NCBI GenBank assembly: GCA_032622095.1
Contig: CP136068.1
Coordinates: 127,851,989 to 127,915,988 of the forward strand
DNA length: 64,000 bases
DNA from: Siphonodentalium dalli
Lineage: Eukaryota > Mollusca > Scaphopoda > Gadilida > Siphonodentaliidae
Reading direction: 5' to 3'
Part shown: piece after piece, positions 23,281 to 35,514 of the stretch
Layout: the number at the start of each line of letters is the position of its first letter
How positions within the stretch are numbered: the stretch's first letter is position 1
Position numbers and translations under genes: made by a program
Notes under the pieces: model-generated
What the model was told of the DNA's origin: nothing
What the model saw: only the letters and a program-made list of their open reading frames with translations
The model's database searches: none

Positions 23281-24959
23281 AATTTGGTAGAGGGCGTGGA
23301 CATTATTATACATTTTTTGCGCAAAATAGACCAGGACTTGCATTAGTTAAGTGATGTAGTTTTTCAATGAATCGATGACGTTGAAGATGTAGCTTCAGCT
23401 CTGGGAAAATTAAGTTTCTGAAAATTTGCCATGACCATCAATGTTGATATAATCCAAATCTGCGCGGCCTTAATTTTACAAATATAATACACCGACATAA
23501 TATTCCTCGTGCAAATAGGTTCATTAGACATAATTAATCGCATATGTTCACATTATAAAGAGCGTACATCTGGTAAGTGAAGTTAGGTTCATATAGAGAC
23601 CATAAATAATATTGCGATATAGGCTTATTTGTGTTCTTGAAACAAGTTAAATATGAGCCTATGTTCAGAACAGACAGAATACACATGTGGCTGCAAAATA
23701 TCCTCCTGAAAATAGGTTCACAATGTACCTTAAATTTAAATATTAACATATTGGACTTATTTGATTCTGAAATAAGACCACAGTGGACTTATACCAGTTA
23801 TTCCATTTTATGGCGCGGGCCGCAGTGAAAACACATTATAAAGAGCGATAATCTGGTAAGGGTGGATACACACATGCATGTAATCTCTGTATGTAAAATC
23901 CATGTATTTTACATGGTCACACCAATCATTGATAGCATTAATCGCATGCGCGTGATCGGTCCATTTAAACAGGCGAGACCAGTGAGTAGTTTTTAGCCAA
24001 ACTCAAACTAACTGCTATCAAGAGATTTCAGGCCAGTCATAACCATGTCTTCTTTCATGGGTGCCGAAATGAATAAATCCTGTATTATATCTGTTGCTGT
24101 TTTTCACGAGTTTTAGTTCATTTCGAAAAGTGGATTTGAGTCCGTCGATTTTATACTTGATTTGTTTCTCGTCATTTCTTGGAAACAGGGTCAATCCAAA
24201 ATAAAAATAAAATGTGCAGACTTTTGAAGCTCTTTTATGACGATTGTGATACATGAGTGTTTAATTTCCCACACACTGACTCCCAATTTGATCTCGTCCA
24301 GCAAAACCCGAACGGCTCTATGGCTCCACATTTTGGAAGTGCTATATTAATACACATGGCAATCAACTGACTCAAACATGGTGAATTCCATGCTAAGTGA
24401 TTTATCCTAATCGGACAACAAAATTAATGCAGGTACAGCGTTGAAAGAAAAAGGTGTCACCCACCCCCCCCCCATTTTTAACCCAGACTTTACAGAACAG
24501 TATATGTTACTCAGGCCAAAGGATGAACAGGTTCCTAACTGTCACAATTTTAGCCTGTTCAGTCTTGAATTATAACATTTTGGACTATAATCCATTATTG
24601 GGGGAGGGGGGTGGTTCTCGAAAGTTTCGAATAACTAAGGGATTTAGTTGGATGTATCGGCCGTGATTATCTGGGCAAGAATGTACAACATAATGTTTTA
24701 CTTAAATTTTCCATAGTTGTAAATTTTCGTATATAACATATGAGAGGAAAGGTAACGTAGTTGTGAACTCGTAGCTAGACAACCCTATTCCCAAATGAAG
24801 ACACACAGCAACACCACCTTCTATACCTTCAAATTTAAAGCTGTAATAATATGTTCATAATTATATGAATAGCATAAATTGCTGCATATGAGATTACTCA
24901 CTCATAGCAAACAAACACGACAGATATGACTGTCAACTACAATATTTACAAATCAATAG
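23281..24959. other. Repeat fragments, no gene seen
   Basis: CATTATAAAGAGCG occurs at 23551 and 23834 around a CGCGGGCCGCAGTG word (inverse of 9623 and 10325). A C10 run lies at 24464-24473, opposed by a G-rich stretch at 24600-24615. No credible coding frame. Confidence 0.4.
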
Positions 24960-24977
24960 TGGCTTCTTGTCCTCAGT

Positions 24978-25125
24978 GTGGGGTCAGGACTCAGTGTGTT
25001 ACATGGCCCCGTCGATGAAATATGTAGTGGTCAGTCCGGTAGCTTCCGGGATAATATAGCCCCCATGTTGGGGATCATAGCCCCTGCATTGGGGAAATCC
25101 TGGGACCATCTCTGGTACATAATCA
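24978..25125. repeat. Dispersed repeat H, copy 1
   Basis: AGCTTCCGG, TTGGG-ATC-TAGCCCCTGC and GGGGAAAT-CTGG match 44190-44275, which lies inside the 43242 element. Confidence 0.6.
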
Positions 25126-25882
25126 AGAAAAGACTGACAATGATATCAACAGAACGTCCAACATTTGGGTTATCGCGGGAACAATTATTTTAAGCGGCCT
25201 GACGACTTCGTCCAGTCAACGGCTCTATGTACGTTCTGAGCTTGACTCACTGTGGTCAAACATAGCCGCAATGATTGGGTTGTCAGCAGACACATATTAC
25301 ATGGTCTGTATGATCCATGTATAACGCAAAATACATGATATTTACAGAGATTACATGCATGTGTGTATCCACCCTAAGTCGTGTCGATGAAAAAGGTATA
25401 TTAAATAATACCAATATGTTTTATTTCGTATGTAAAGAGCCCACATTGGAGTGTTATAAAACTGCGTTTTAGGTCCACATAGAGCGTATATCGAGGTTAA
25501 TATGAGCTTATTTCGCTCATTAAAACTAAGCCCGTTATCTGCTTATTTTCACGAGAACAGGATGGCATATTGTCTTGTTGTCCGCATTAGCTACCATTCA
25601 TCTCCGTTACTTCGTATCTAAGTTGGACATTGCAAACAAGAAAACCATAATCAGAAATGGTAACGCCACCAAGATCATATTATTACACATAAATATAAAT
25701 TATAACTACACCTTTTACCGCATTCGGGTTAGCACTACAGCCTTTAATGCGACCCAAAAAACAATTATCTATTTATAAACGCCCATAGGACCACATATTT
25801 CTGTAATTTGTAGAACAGTATACACCGGTGGCGTTAATGAATGATGGGTGCAGGAAATTCGGTTTGTTGTGTTGGTACGTGT
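25126..25882. other. No gene seen
   Basis: AT-rich tract with fragments (TTATTTTCACGAGAACAGG at 25538) shared with 27068-27087. Confidence 0.4.
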
Positions 25883-26043
25883 TGACGACGATGATGATGA
25901 TGATGATGATGTTGACGATGATGATGATGTTGACGATGATGATGACAATGATGATGATGATGATGATTATCATAATAAAGATGACAGTTGTAATGATGAT
26001 GAAGTCACGACGACGATGATGACAAATTGAAGATGACGATGAC
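25883..26043 (+). repeat. GAT/ATG trinucleotide microsatellite
   Basis: An imperfect GATGAT run interrupted by GACGAT and TTGACG units. Poly-Met, poly-Asp and poly-Ile frames here are artefacts. Confidence 0.95.
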
Positions 26044-26415
26044 TAAGTTGTAAATAGTGTATTTATGTTTCTTCTTCGTCTCTTATTTCATTTTTATTCA
26101 TGATTAAGTTATTAAAGCATTCCATGTTTATTGACGTTTCAGCTGCAATGCAATTTGCCGTCGTTGTCAGTTTTATTATTGAAAGTAAGACACAATAAAT
26201 AGAACAGTATTCTTATTATGAAACCACTCCACTAATTATAAAAAACATGCACTCGTAAGTAATAAGAGCAACCGGTAATTTTTAGGCCTAATTCGCACAG
26301 GAATCATATGTATGGATAATAATTCTGCGCTTTTCTTGATTCGAACTTGATTCGCCATTATTGTGTCATCATTCACTTAAAGATCCACGTTCCAACTTGA
26401 CACCATGTAAATAAT

Positions 26416-26767
26416 TAAAGACATATTATGGACATATTCTGGTGCATGAAACTGATAAATTAGTACTTAGGCGCTATGTCAAAATTCAAAGAAATTGACC
26501 GTATATATAACTCCATAGAAAACACCGTCTGAACTACGCTCAATTGTAGATATTTTCATCTCGATTCGGGACGCAACAATCGCCGATAAACTAACGCAAA
26601 TGATTTCGCCATCGATACCTATTGCATTTAATAAATATATAAGACTGACGGTGTGTGTTATAAATTTGGATTAATAATATTCATATTCATAAAAATAAAT
26701 ACTTTGAGGAAGATTATGCTCCATTTCTATTTGATCACCCAACCGGAGTGTTTCACATCACTTAAAG
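26416..26767 (+). repeat. Dispersed repeat D, copy 2
   Basis: Full-length relative to 49255-49625, from TAAAGACATATTATG to GAGTGTTTCACATCACTTAA. Confidence 0.85.
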
Positions 26768-28516
26768 AATTTTCCGAAGCCGATTTTCCGCTTCCCATGC
26801 AAATTAAAATAAAAAATAGTTGCAATCCCCATATCATCATACAGGCATCGCGAAAATCCTCAATATAATCTATAAGTAATCAGCCTGTATACTCGTGAAA
26901 ATATAAGCACAATACGGGCTTATTATATAATTGCTCGAAATATTTCATATTGACATTATTTGAAAACTCAAATACGCTATATATGGGCCCAAACGACGGT
27001 TATTTAAACATCCCTATATGGGACTATTTCAATATGAAATAAGACAGTGTTGTCTGGTGTTGTGCTTATTTTCACGAGAACAGGCTGAAAAATAACACGA
27101 ATAAACCAACTCACGACTTACCATATGTACGCTCTTTATAATGTTTTTTCACTGTGGACCTCGCCATGGGCTTATTTCAGAATAAAATATGTCCGTTCAG
27201 AATAAAATATGTCCATCATGAACATATGTGAATATATAGGTCCAATATGAGCACATTTTTACGAGGATTTGTTGAAGTAAAACGTTGAAAACGAGCACAA
27301 AAGCGCACAAATAAGAACGCTCTTTACTATACACGGCTTTTGTGCGACGTAAAAATGAACGCTCTTTATAAGTGGCGATCATTGGAATGTTTGCCAGGCT
27401 TACACAGTTTCAAAACGCCTTAAATCTGATGTCGATAGTCGATTTCTGGCTATCAGAACCGAACATTAATTGACTCAAGGGTCCAAAACAATTATAGAAC
27501 ACGAACAGGTAGTGATTTAGTTGTGTCAATTCTGACAGGGAATCATTAGTTTAGACTTTGGTATTGAGTTTATGCCTTGGTTTTCGGAAACGAAAACACG
27601 GTTTAATATGAAACGCGCTACGACTTTTCTCTTGCCTGAACCAGGTGTGAGCTGCATACCTCATACATGAGCCAAACTTCGAGGTACAACTAGGAAATGT
27701 AAGAACTCTTAAAATTCGAGTTATAATACAGTTATCCGTATCAGTTGATTCATCGAATCTAATTATGTCATGTACTAACGGTTGTAGACAAAATTGAACT
27801 TGTCGTCAGCTGCGGTTAGACGCTGACAGGCGGACAGGACCCTGCATACATTAGCACAATCTACGCCCATATACCGTCATACGTCAATGTCGACAAACGG
27901 AAGTAATTATTTGTACAGTCGCGTAATACTGTATTCTGCGCTTTATCCTGTTGTTAGCAGGGGGGGGGGGTCGCGGATTTTTTTTTTTACATATATAGCG
28001 CGAAAAAAATGTTTTTTGCCCCACTCGGGGACCCACCACCCCTCTACCTGCAATTTTTTTCTTTTTTTTTCGCCCAATTTTTGGGACCCACCCCCAAAAT
28101 CTTACAAAAAACATAAAATATTAACCAAATCATAGCCTAGCAAAGAATTGTTCCGTTTCTTATTATCTAATACTATTCCCAGTATTTTAATAAACCTCTA
28201 AACTGCTCTAAAGGGAGATAATTATATTAGTATAAAATGTGGAAATGCTGAATGCATGCACTTAAAAACATTGGGCATAATGCCATAAAACATAATAATT
28301 ATGAGGTAACACATGTCCTGATATCCTCAATAACTCCATATTATTTTATATAACAATAGTATAAGATGTTTTAGAGCCAAGGCCCAATAGTAATAATGTA
28401 GTAATAGGGGTAGAACAAATTTCATCTCCCCTATTTCTGTGATATATATCTGCACATGGGTATGATGGGACCCAAGGAAAGTCACACTCACAGCAGCTCA
28501 CAGTCTAAATACATGT
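26768..28516. other. Repeat fragments, no gene seen
   Basis: Holds three ACGCTCTTTA words (27129, 27317, 27359), a CACTGTGGACCTCGCCAT relative of the CCCGCGCCAT family and a G11 run at 27960-27970. Confidence 0.4.
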
Positions 28517-28801
28517 ATGTATGTCATGTTGGTGTGCAGATTGACATATACCAATATTAGTGAAGAATTGGTAGTATTATTAACTTATTATCAGAGTATA
28601 AAGTTTAGTTTAAAGCCAGCGGAGATATCCAAGCCACGGTCACCTTGTACAAACCGTCCGTATATATGTGGGTGCCCCCTGTGCAATGTGGTTTACTGGA
28701 CGTATCACATGGAAACCCATTATAAGAACAAGCATCCTGGATCAGACTGTCCAGTTGAGATATGTGACTCTGAGAAAGTTCGCATGAAGAGAGTTGCATA
28801 G
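28517..28801 (+). CDS. Possible exon with a C2H2-like zinc finger
   Basis: An ATG-initiated frame of 94 codons. Its second half reads CPLC, 11 residues, then H-YKNK-H-P (C-x2-C-x11-H-x4-H), followed by an acidic segment and VRMKRV. From general knowledge, this W-x-Y-H-M-x2-H-x4-HP layout resembles single fingers in uncharacterised invertebrate and transposon-derived proteins, which is recall and not a search. A plausible acceptor (ACTTATTATCAG, ending about 28594) would make the real exon start inside the frame. A donor-like CAG/GTTAGT lies at about 28824, just past the stop. It could also be a decayed transposon fragment. Confidence 0.4.
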   Translation: MYVMLVCRLTYTNISEELVVLLTYYQSIKFSLKPAEISKPRSPCTNRPYICGCPLCNVVYWTYHMETHYKNKHPGSDCPVEICDSEKVRMKRVA

Positions 28802-28824
28802 ATTACCTGTGCAGTTTGATCCAG

Positions 28825-29970
28825 GTTAGTATGATTTATAATTAGTTTCAAGAACAAAGTTCATATTAGTCATGTTTATATTCTAGCTTTATGTTGCATA
28901 TGGAATAAGTTGAGACTTTAATACCAAAAGCTACTTGTATAGTTACATTGCTCTATCCTGCTATATCCTAAATTGAATATCGAAGCAACCAATAATGAAC
29001 AAGCAACTAATAATTACAATACCATATGTATTGGCAGTCAAATAATTGGAACTCCAGATATACTACCTTACTACATGTATCTGTACAGTACGTAACTGCT
29101 TAGACTTGTGAATAATAACTGGTTGAATTAATATCACAAAAGGCTAAGCTTTCATATTGTTATCCAAATAGTATGAAATTTTTGTATGAGTTATTTTGTT
29201 TTATAGTTTTATACCAGTGGAATATAGTGGAATTGTTATTTTTGTTTGTATCATCAAGTTTATCTTGATAACAAATAATATCCATTATATATATATCTAT
29301 GTTATAACAGTAAACAAATTTGTCAAAAGTAATTGCAAAATTCATCACAGAATTCATCAATATAAACTTATATTTTGTTCAAACCCTTAAAGGAATACAC
29401 ATGTGTATATATATAGCTATACCATACACTTTGACATCCAATTGAAAGGCTATCTTGGATATGCATATTATAAATGTTTGTTCTTGTGTTTTAATGTTTG
29501 TTATATGATTTGTTTATATATATATATAATATATCTTTCATCCGTCGAAATCTGGTACATTAATTTTGACATACATCAACATACATACACCCCTAAATGG
29601 TAGTTACTAGTTAGTATGTTTTAAATAGCCTAGTGTGTCATATGGTTGATATTAACAGATTACATGAGCACAATAACTGATTTTAAGTGGAGGAAAAATT
29701 TTCATTTTTGGTCATTTACGCATTTTTTCCGGGTCCAAATGACCCACCACCCCCACCCTATATATGGAATTTTTGTACGCGACCCCCCCCTGTTGTTAGT
29801 GGTAAGTTCAATTGTCCCCTTTCCCGTTTCTTTCCCTTCATCTAAACTTTTTATTCGGACCATACAGAACCAAACACCGTCTGCTACACCCCACTGGTAT
29901 CTATTCCAAGATACCTGGGGTAACATATATTTTCCGAGGATAGGACTTAAGAAAACCCTCAAAGCTTGTT
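28825..29970. other. AT-rich tract, no gene seen
   Basis: Very AT-rich, with TA-runs near 29290 and 29515-29530. 29700-29800 shares a CCCACC-rich, TTTTT-flanked style with 27960-28100. Confidence 0.4.
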
Positions 29971-31272
29971 CACTGGGGGGAAACCGTTTCACCAGAATCG
30001 ATTCTATCGCCCTTCCGGTTCCGTCTCTACCGAATTAAGTTCCGACTCTTTCGCGATTTCTAAAACATATTTTCAAAGTTTTTACCGTTGTTTATATAGA
30101 CTGAATGTCAAAACAGAATGTATTCTCCAATAACAATCGACAGATTATGTCTTTATACGTGTTTATTGATGACAGTAATGCAAAATCGGCTGCATGTTGT
30201 GCACAGTTAGAGACGTAGTGCATTTGGGTGCATTTCCCATGAAAATTAAGCAGCACTTTGATGCTCAGATTATCGGCCTTGTCTACTTTAAATTGGACTG
30301 AAACTTGTCAAGTTCTATGGTTGAACATTAGATAATTATAATACAATGCATCCCGACGGTTCCTCGCCGTACACGTCCTTCAAATTAGTGCCTCAAAAAG
30401 CAACAAAAGGTTCCGATTCTATTGTGATGTTTATGTTCACGATCGGTTCTTTCGTTCCTGTTTACAGTACATTTATATTCGATCAGATTATTTGATTGTA
30501 CATCTATAGTTGCCCAATGACAATACATGGTCATATATGGTTTAAAATGTAGCCATAGTAAATCAATAGATGAGTTTTAGTTAGTGGTCCCAAACGATCA
30601 TAGGTTAGATATTAAAGAAGATCGACCGATAATCTTTAATATCCAACCTATGATGCTTTGGGACTACTGAAAAACTCATATTGGTGTTGCTGTGACTATA
30701 GTTTAAACCATATATGGTAATATGGCAACTAGAAACACAAATTAACTATCTGGTCGAATATAATATTGCATTAAACGGGGGGGGGGGGGGGGCGAAAGAA
30801 CCGATCGTGAACATAAGAATCACATTAGAATCGGAACATTGCGTTGCTTCTTTTGATGGATTAATTTGAGGGTCTTTTACTGTGAAGAGCCATGAGAGCT
30901 GTGCTGTAATCGTGTCCTGGTGTTCGATCATACAAGAAGACATATTTCAGTCTAATTAAAAGGTAAAAAGGCCGATAAAAGGAGCATCAAAATGCTGCTT
31001 AATTACAAAGGAAATGCACACAAACACATTACTCTTCTAACTGTGCAAAAAATAGCCGACTTCGCATTATTATCACCAATAATTACACACAAAGACACAA
31101 TCTAGCGATAGTGTTTGTAAAATACGTTCTGTTTTAACATTTAGTGTATAAATGGAGGTCAAAACTTTGAAAACATTTGTTTCAAGTCGCGAAAGAGACG
31201 GGACTTAATTCGACAGAGACGGAACCCGATAGGCGATAGAATCGATTCTTGTGAAACAGTTTCCCCCCAGTG
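29971..31272. mobile_element. 1.3 kb palindromic (foldback) DNA element with 5 bp target duplication
   Basis: The ends are CACTGGGGGGAAAC and GTTTCCCCCCAGTG, flanked by TTGTT on both sides (29966-29970 and 31273-31277). The two halves pair almost throughout, meeting near 30618 at ATATTAAAGAAGATCG / CGATAATCTTTAATAT. A G16 run (30777-30792) is present in the right half only. No transposase. The CACTG tip and 5 bp duplication do not settle the superfamily. Confidence 0.88.
30777..30792 (+). repeat. G16 homopolymer in one arm of the foldback
   Basis: The opposite arm near 30445-30460 has no C run at the corresponding place, so this tract expanded after the two halves formed. Confidence 0.95.
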
Positions 31273-31511
31273 TTGTTATCCAATCCTCTTTTGAACAATT
31301 ATATCATATATTTCATATCCATGTATTATTTGTACCTTTGTTCTGTTTAGTTCAATTAAAATATTGTTTGAATTAACGTACTATTTTCTCGCAAAGGAGT
31401 AGCACGATGTCGTCGGTGTCTCGGCATAAAATCGCACAGAACGTGGACTCTATAATATCTCCAGTATCATCTATAGGATGTTGAAATCTGCATGGGTTTG
31501 TTGTTATATAT

Positions 31512-31687
31512 TTAACCCTTTCAGTGCCAAGTCCGATTTTTGTATCAACCCATATTTCCTGGATCATGTTTCAAATTTATTGATTATAATAATGTGATAC
31601 ATTGATGGAAAGAGCTCTGAGAGCATGAAACATGATCCAGGAAATATGGGTTGATACAAAAATCGGACTTGGCACTGAAAGGGTTAA
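31512..31687. mobile_element. TTAA MITE family 2, end-duplicated palindromic form (176 bp)
   Basis: TTAA at both edges. The terminal repeats start CCCTTTCAGTGCCA and extend as about 65 bp of nearly perfect inverted sequence (CCGATTTTTGTATCAACCCA on each side). Other family 2 copies have this sequence at only one end, so both ends here derive from the same end. It lacks the 67 bp hairpin. Confidence 0.92.
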
Positions 31688-31939
31688 TACAATTGTTTTC
31701 TGCTGACCCGGTGTTATCGCCCACTGTACCGATAGTATACCAATCCGCCTCGAAATACATTGCATGTACATGTACAACGAAAACGTTACACATAACTACA
31801 TCCGTTCAACCACAGTACAAGTGGGAGTATTTCATATTGTTAGTATAGTCACGAGTTACCGGAAAAGCTGCGTCGCTTATACATGTACGGGACTGTAACA
31901 GGAATTATGTTCCCAGCATGAAACTGTCACACTCATGGT

Positions 31940-32396
31940 CAAGTGGTCCTGCTGATTTGCTATGATGCTGGTGATCCTGTGGAATTGCTATGATGCTGGT
32001 AGGGCAAACTGATGAAAGTACCGTTATTTTTTCTAAAGTTGTAATTTTCGCTGTGTTTGGCTAATCCGGGCGATTTGAAAAAAATCCAGTGTCTGGATGA
32101 AACATTCAAGAACTTACGTGTATATATGAATAATGACTGCGCAGGTGTTTTCAAATGTAGTCGATTTGAAACAACTAATACGACCAGTATTAAAATGTAT
32201 CGCAATGTGTAAGTTTTTGAATGTTTGATACACATAAGGCTTTTCATGGATATGTTCAGATTGACCAAACACCGCGAAAATGAGAACTTTAGAACAAATA
32301 CGGGTAATTTTTCTTAACATCATCAGTTTGCCATAACAGCATCATAGCAATTCAGCAGGACCCACCAGCATCGTAGCACATTGGCAGGACCACTCG
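31940..32396. mobile_element. 457 bp TIR MITE
   Basis: CAAGTGGTCCTGC on the left is mirrored by GCAGGACCACTCG on the right. Each side also contains doubled TGCTATGATGCTGGT or ACCAGCATCGTAGCA units. The inner parts also pair (AAACTGATGA...TCATCAGTTTG). A target duplication is not evident. Open frames inside are incidental. Confidence 0.8.
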
Positions 32397-32689
32397 AGTA
32401 GGGGGGGGGGGTGTCAATGACACTGAAGTTCAAGCTGATATTGGCAAGATGCGGAAGGGTTTGCCATAATCGATTTTGATGAAGAATTTAAAGAACACGC
32501 GGTGTGCATCCATTGTAATTACTATCTAACAGATAACAATCTGTTTAATTAAATATAAATGGATCAGAATCGCGGACAGTAGTCCTTGTTATAAACAATG
32601 TGAACGTACTGGATTGAAGAGAGGATGCAGTCGTAAATCAATAGCAACACTGATTGTGATTGGTTGGAAGTGAGATGTATTTGTAACAT

Positions 32690-33615
32690 CGATTTATTTA
32701 TTGGGGTTTAAAGGTACGGTTGGCCTTGGCGGTGGGTATCCTGTGAAAATATTTCCACCCATCAAAAACCGCCACAAACAGATAGAACATCAAAATTTAG
32801 ACAGACTTTGTCCGTATACAAATAAGAAATATCGCATAAACAGTATGTTATTGTCATTTGTTTGACCATTGTTATGTAAATAAAAGCATAAAAAGTTACT
32901 TTTCTGGTGTTTGTTTATATTATGATGGTAAACATAAAGAGCGTTCTTTGTTGCTGAATTCCTGATATGGAAGTAATAAAGAGCGTTTATATCATTTGTG
33001 TGTGATTAGCCAGTGACACTGTGTTGTCTTCTGTAACATACTCAGGCTCTTGCTTATGTAAAATATAGTAAGTCTTTATGATAGCATGCTGTTTACGCGA
33101 TGGTAATGGTATACATGAACGAAACTGTATGCGTTTTAATGTTTGTCTGTTTATGGTGTTTGGAACAAATATGAATATTTTCGACAACTAAGGCCAACCG
33201 TGCCTTTAACGTCACTTTTAGCAGCCAGGGTTATATCACGACGTAGTGGAGGGAAAGTGAGTGGACGGAGGTAAATCGGCCACTGGTACTGACCGGGAGG
33301 AGCAGAACTCGTCCTGCCCGAGGTAAAGACTGGTACGGTGCCATTGTGTGTGTCATAAGATATCAGAATGCTTATGATACACATATTATATATAAAATGA
33401 TATGAATATATCATTGGCTGAAGGATTGACCCATTAATGCACGGCCAGGCCACATACCATGGGGGAGTAAATGCCAACTCCCCAAGATATGGGATACAAA
33501 GTCAGCGATGACTCCACCGGGAATTGAACCCATAACGCCATCGATGGAGAGCGAGTCGGTCTAGAAGAGATCCGAGCCCCCATGCGTAACATCGAAAGGT
33601 AGGGATATATATTCA
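32690..33615 (-). mobile_element. tRNA-derived SINE, minus strand, split by a TTAA MITE
   Basis: Read on the minus strand, a tRNA-like head (about 33615-33510) holds an A-box-like GGGGGCTCGG and a good B box, GGTTCAATTCCC (about 33525). A body then ends in CTGGCTGCTAAAAGTGACG. The tail continues after the MITE as TTAAACCCCAATAAATAAATC (32711-32690). The GACGTTAAACCCC-AATAAA tail is, to my knowledge, typical of molluscan SINEs. Head limits are approximate. Confidence 0.72.
32708..33209. mobile_element. TTAA MITE family 4, inserted in a SINE tail (502 bp)
   Basis: TTAA at 32708-32711 and 33206-33209. The inverted ends read AGGTACGGTTGGCC and GGCCAACCGTGCCT. The interior is AT-rich with two ATAAAGAGCGTT words and no gene. 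Removing it joins GTGACG-TTAA-ACCCCAATAAATAAATC on the minus strand, a normal SINE tail, which fixes both the insertion site and the 4 bp duplication. A relative forms the right part of 52152-53111. Confidence 0.92.
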
Positions 33616-34090
33616 ACCAAGCCACGGGGACGCCGATGTTGAAAATAGGCTTACTGCCGACAATAATACACAATCCAGCTATACCGTCAACCAGTCACAT
33701 ACCATTCTTATTCGTATGTGTGGTTTCTGCAGACAGTCGTGATTTTCCATGGGTAATTGACATTTCGTTTGACAGACTGCGATACTTCGATAATATAACA
33801 TATTATGGATAGTCCTTTCATTTGTAAAGATGTTTAGATAATCATATTACAACTACGTGAACATGTTACGAAGTGAGGTTCAATTAAATACGCATAGTCG
33901 GATTCCTTATGTCATTTTGCATTTTTGGTTTGTTAAAAGCGATCTGAAAACGGATTATGTATGCCTAGTAGGTGTGTTTTCAGGATTGAATTGTTTCCAT
34001 TCTTGAATTTTGGCGGGTCGGCCTAAATCGGGGTCAACATAATTTAGAGAGCGTTTCGTATTTACAGAAATCGATAGATGGTGCCAGCTG
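33616..34090. other. No gene seen
   Basis: Unique-looking sequence without a long open frame. Confidence 0.4.
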
Positions 34091-34440
34091 GCATGTGGTA
34101 TTCGGTGCGATTTGAAACTTCTCCAAACTACTAGATATGACCGTTACATGTATTTTAATTTTTTTTGATGTGATCGGTTCATTCTTGTTGGCTACAGTTG
34201 TGATCAAAATTTAACACTGAGCCCTATGGAGATTCTAGTACTTTGGATAAATGGCGCCATTTTGCGTATTATGATATGCGCGTACTGATATTCCTAAAAA
34301 AAATTACTAAATATGAAACACAGACGTAGTTTTAAAAAGAATGGATGTGATCAGATGATTATTGCTAGGTACAGTTGCGATAAAAAATTAACACTTAACC
34401 CTATGGAGAATTTCGTGTTATGCTCAAACATTGATTGTAA
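34091..34440. repeat. Diverged tandem duplication, about 170-180 bp
   Basis: GATGTGATC, TACAGTTG-GAT, AAAATTAACACT and CCCTATGGAGA occur in the same order at 34168-34238 and 34346-34412. Confidence 0.65.
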
Positions 34441-34684
34441 TATATCTTATTGGAAATCGTGCGCAACTACATATGTAGACTAACACTCGTGTTTGACCCA
34501 CTGTAGCTATCCGTGATTTAATAGATGCAATATATGATATAGTTATGCCTCAAGATACAGACATTGGCAAAAATAAGTGTCGAATGGTTTTGTAATTTCT
34601 ATAATATGCAGCATGTTGAATCAAACGAAAATAATTACAACAAGACTGTTCACGATGTGATTATTATGTTATCATCGGAGTCTA

Positions 34685-34966
34685 TCACACATGCACTGAG
34701 AGAATCTGTGTTTTCGCAGGATTTGTGCTACTGATAAATGGACATTTTTGTGCAGCTGAGATCTTTACTATAGCGGTATAGGCTTTGCTTTCACACTTCC
34801 CACGCCAGTTACATTTGGCCAACTTCAGTACAGCGACTGAAACCCAACATTCACCATCAATATTCTGACCACAGTTAATCTCCACGCTTCGTGTATAGCT
34901 GTGAAAATTCGAATTTCCACTAAAGTAGAGCTTAATGAGTAAAATAGATATCAACCATATTTGCAT
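34685..34966 (-). CDS. Candidate small secreted cysteine-containing protein (93 aa)
   Basis: From an ATG whose first base is 34966, the frame encodes a hydrophobic N-terminus (MQIWLISILLIKLYFSG) that looks like a signal peptide. A mature part of about 75 residues follows with five cysteines (NCG, ECW, KCN, KCE, KCP) and ends at a TGA. Just upstream on the minus strand, GGAATTTGCAG/GAAAATG looks like a splice acceptor, so this may be a non-first exon. The frame stays open upstream to 35104. I do not recognise a family. An odd cysteine number and the absence of other homologous evidence keep confidence moderate. Confidence 0.42.
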   Translation of the reverse strand: MQIWLISILLIKLYFSGNSNFHSYTRSVEINCGQNIDGECWVSVAVLKLAKCNWRGKCESKAYTAIVKISAAQKCPFISSTNPAKTQILSVHV

Positions 34967-35039
34967 TTTCCTGCAAATTCCGAGTAGGTGCTTAGTAACC
35001 GTTACTAATGAGCTATCGGAACCGGTGGAAAAGTCTCCC

Positions 35040-35490
35040 GATCTTATAATGATCAGTGGCCTATGCAGAGCATGGCTGCATAGTTTAAACATACGTGTGC
35101 CCAACTTTGAACAAAACCAGCACCATGCAATTAAACACTGACTAAATTAAGGCAATACGAATGAATGATTAGTACACCATTGTGGCATTTGATTATCAAC
35201 CGTTGCTAACCTTAAATAAGACATATATGGTTCACTTTGACGGCCAGGTATATATCAAATTTCACATTTGGGTATTAACTACATCGGAAACGCAAACGTT
35301 GAATTACGACCCTATCAATTACAATTGCAATTTCCAGTGAATTCCCAGTAATTTCCTAGACTAAGTTTCTCGATCTTATAATGATCAATGGTCCAATTGG
35401 CACTAGCATGTACAGTTTCATATCTGTGTCACCATTTGAACATAACCAATACCATCCGACTATAGACACTATCTAATTGATGGGAAAATA
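35040..35490. repeat. Local duplication upstream of the candidate secreted ORF
   Basis: TCGATCTTATAATGATCA-like sequence, then TGG, a GTTTNANAT stretch and GAACA-AACCA-CACCAT, appears at about 35038-35150 and again at 35375-35490. This suggests partial duplication of the exon neighbourhood. Confidence 0.6.
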
Positions 35491-35514
35491 ACACGGCCCA
35501 GAGCGTTGATCGGT

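Noticed and set aside
25828-26030. Poly-Met, poly-Asp and poly-Ile frames
   Set aside because: Translation of the GAT microsatellite.
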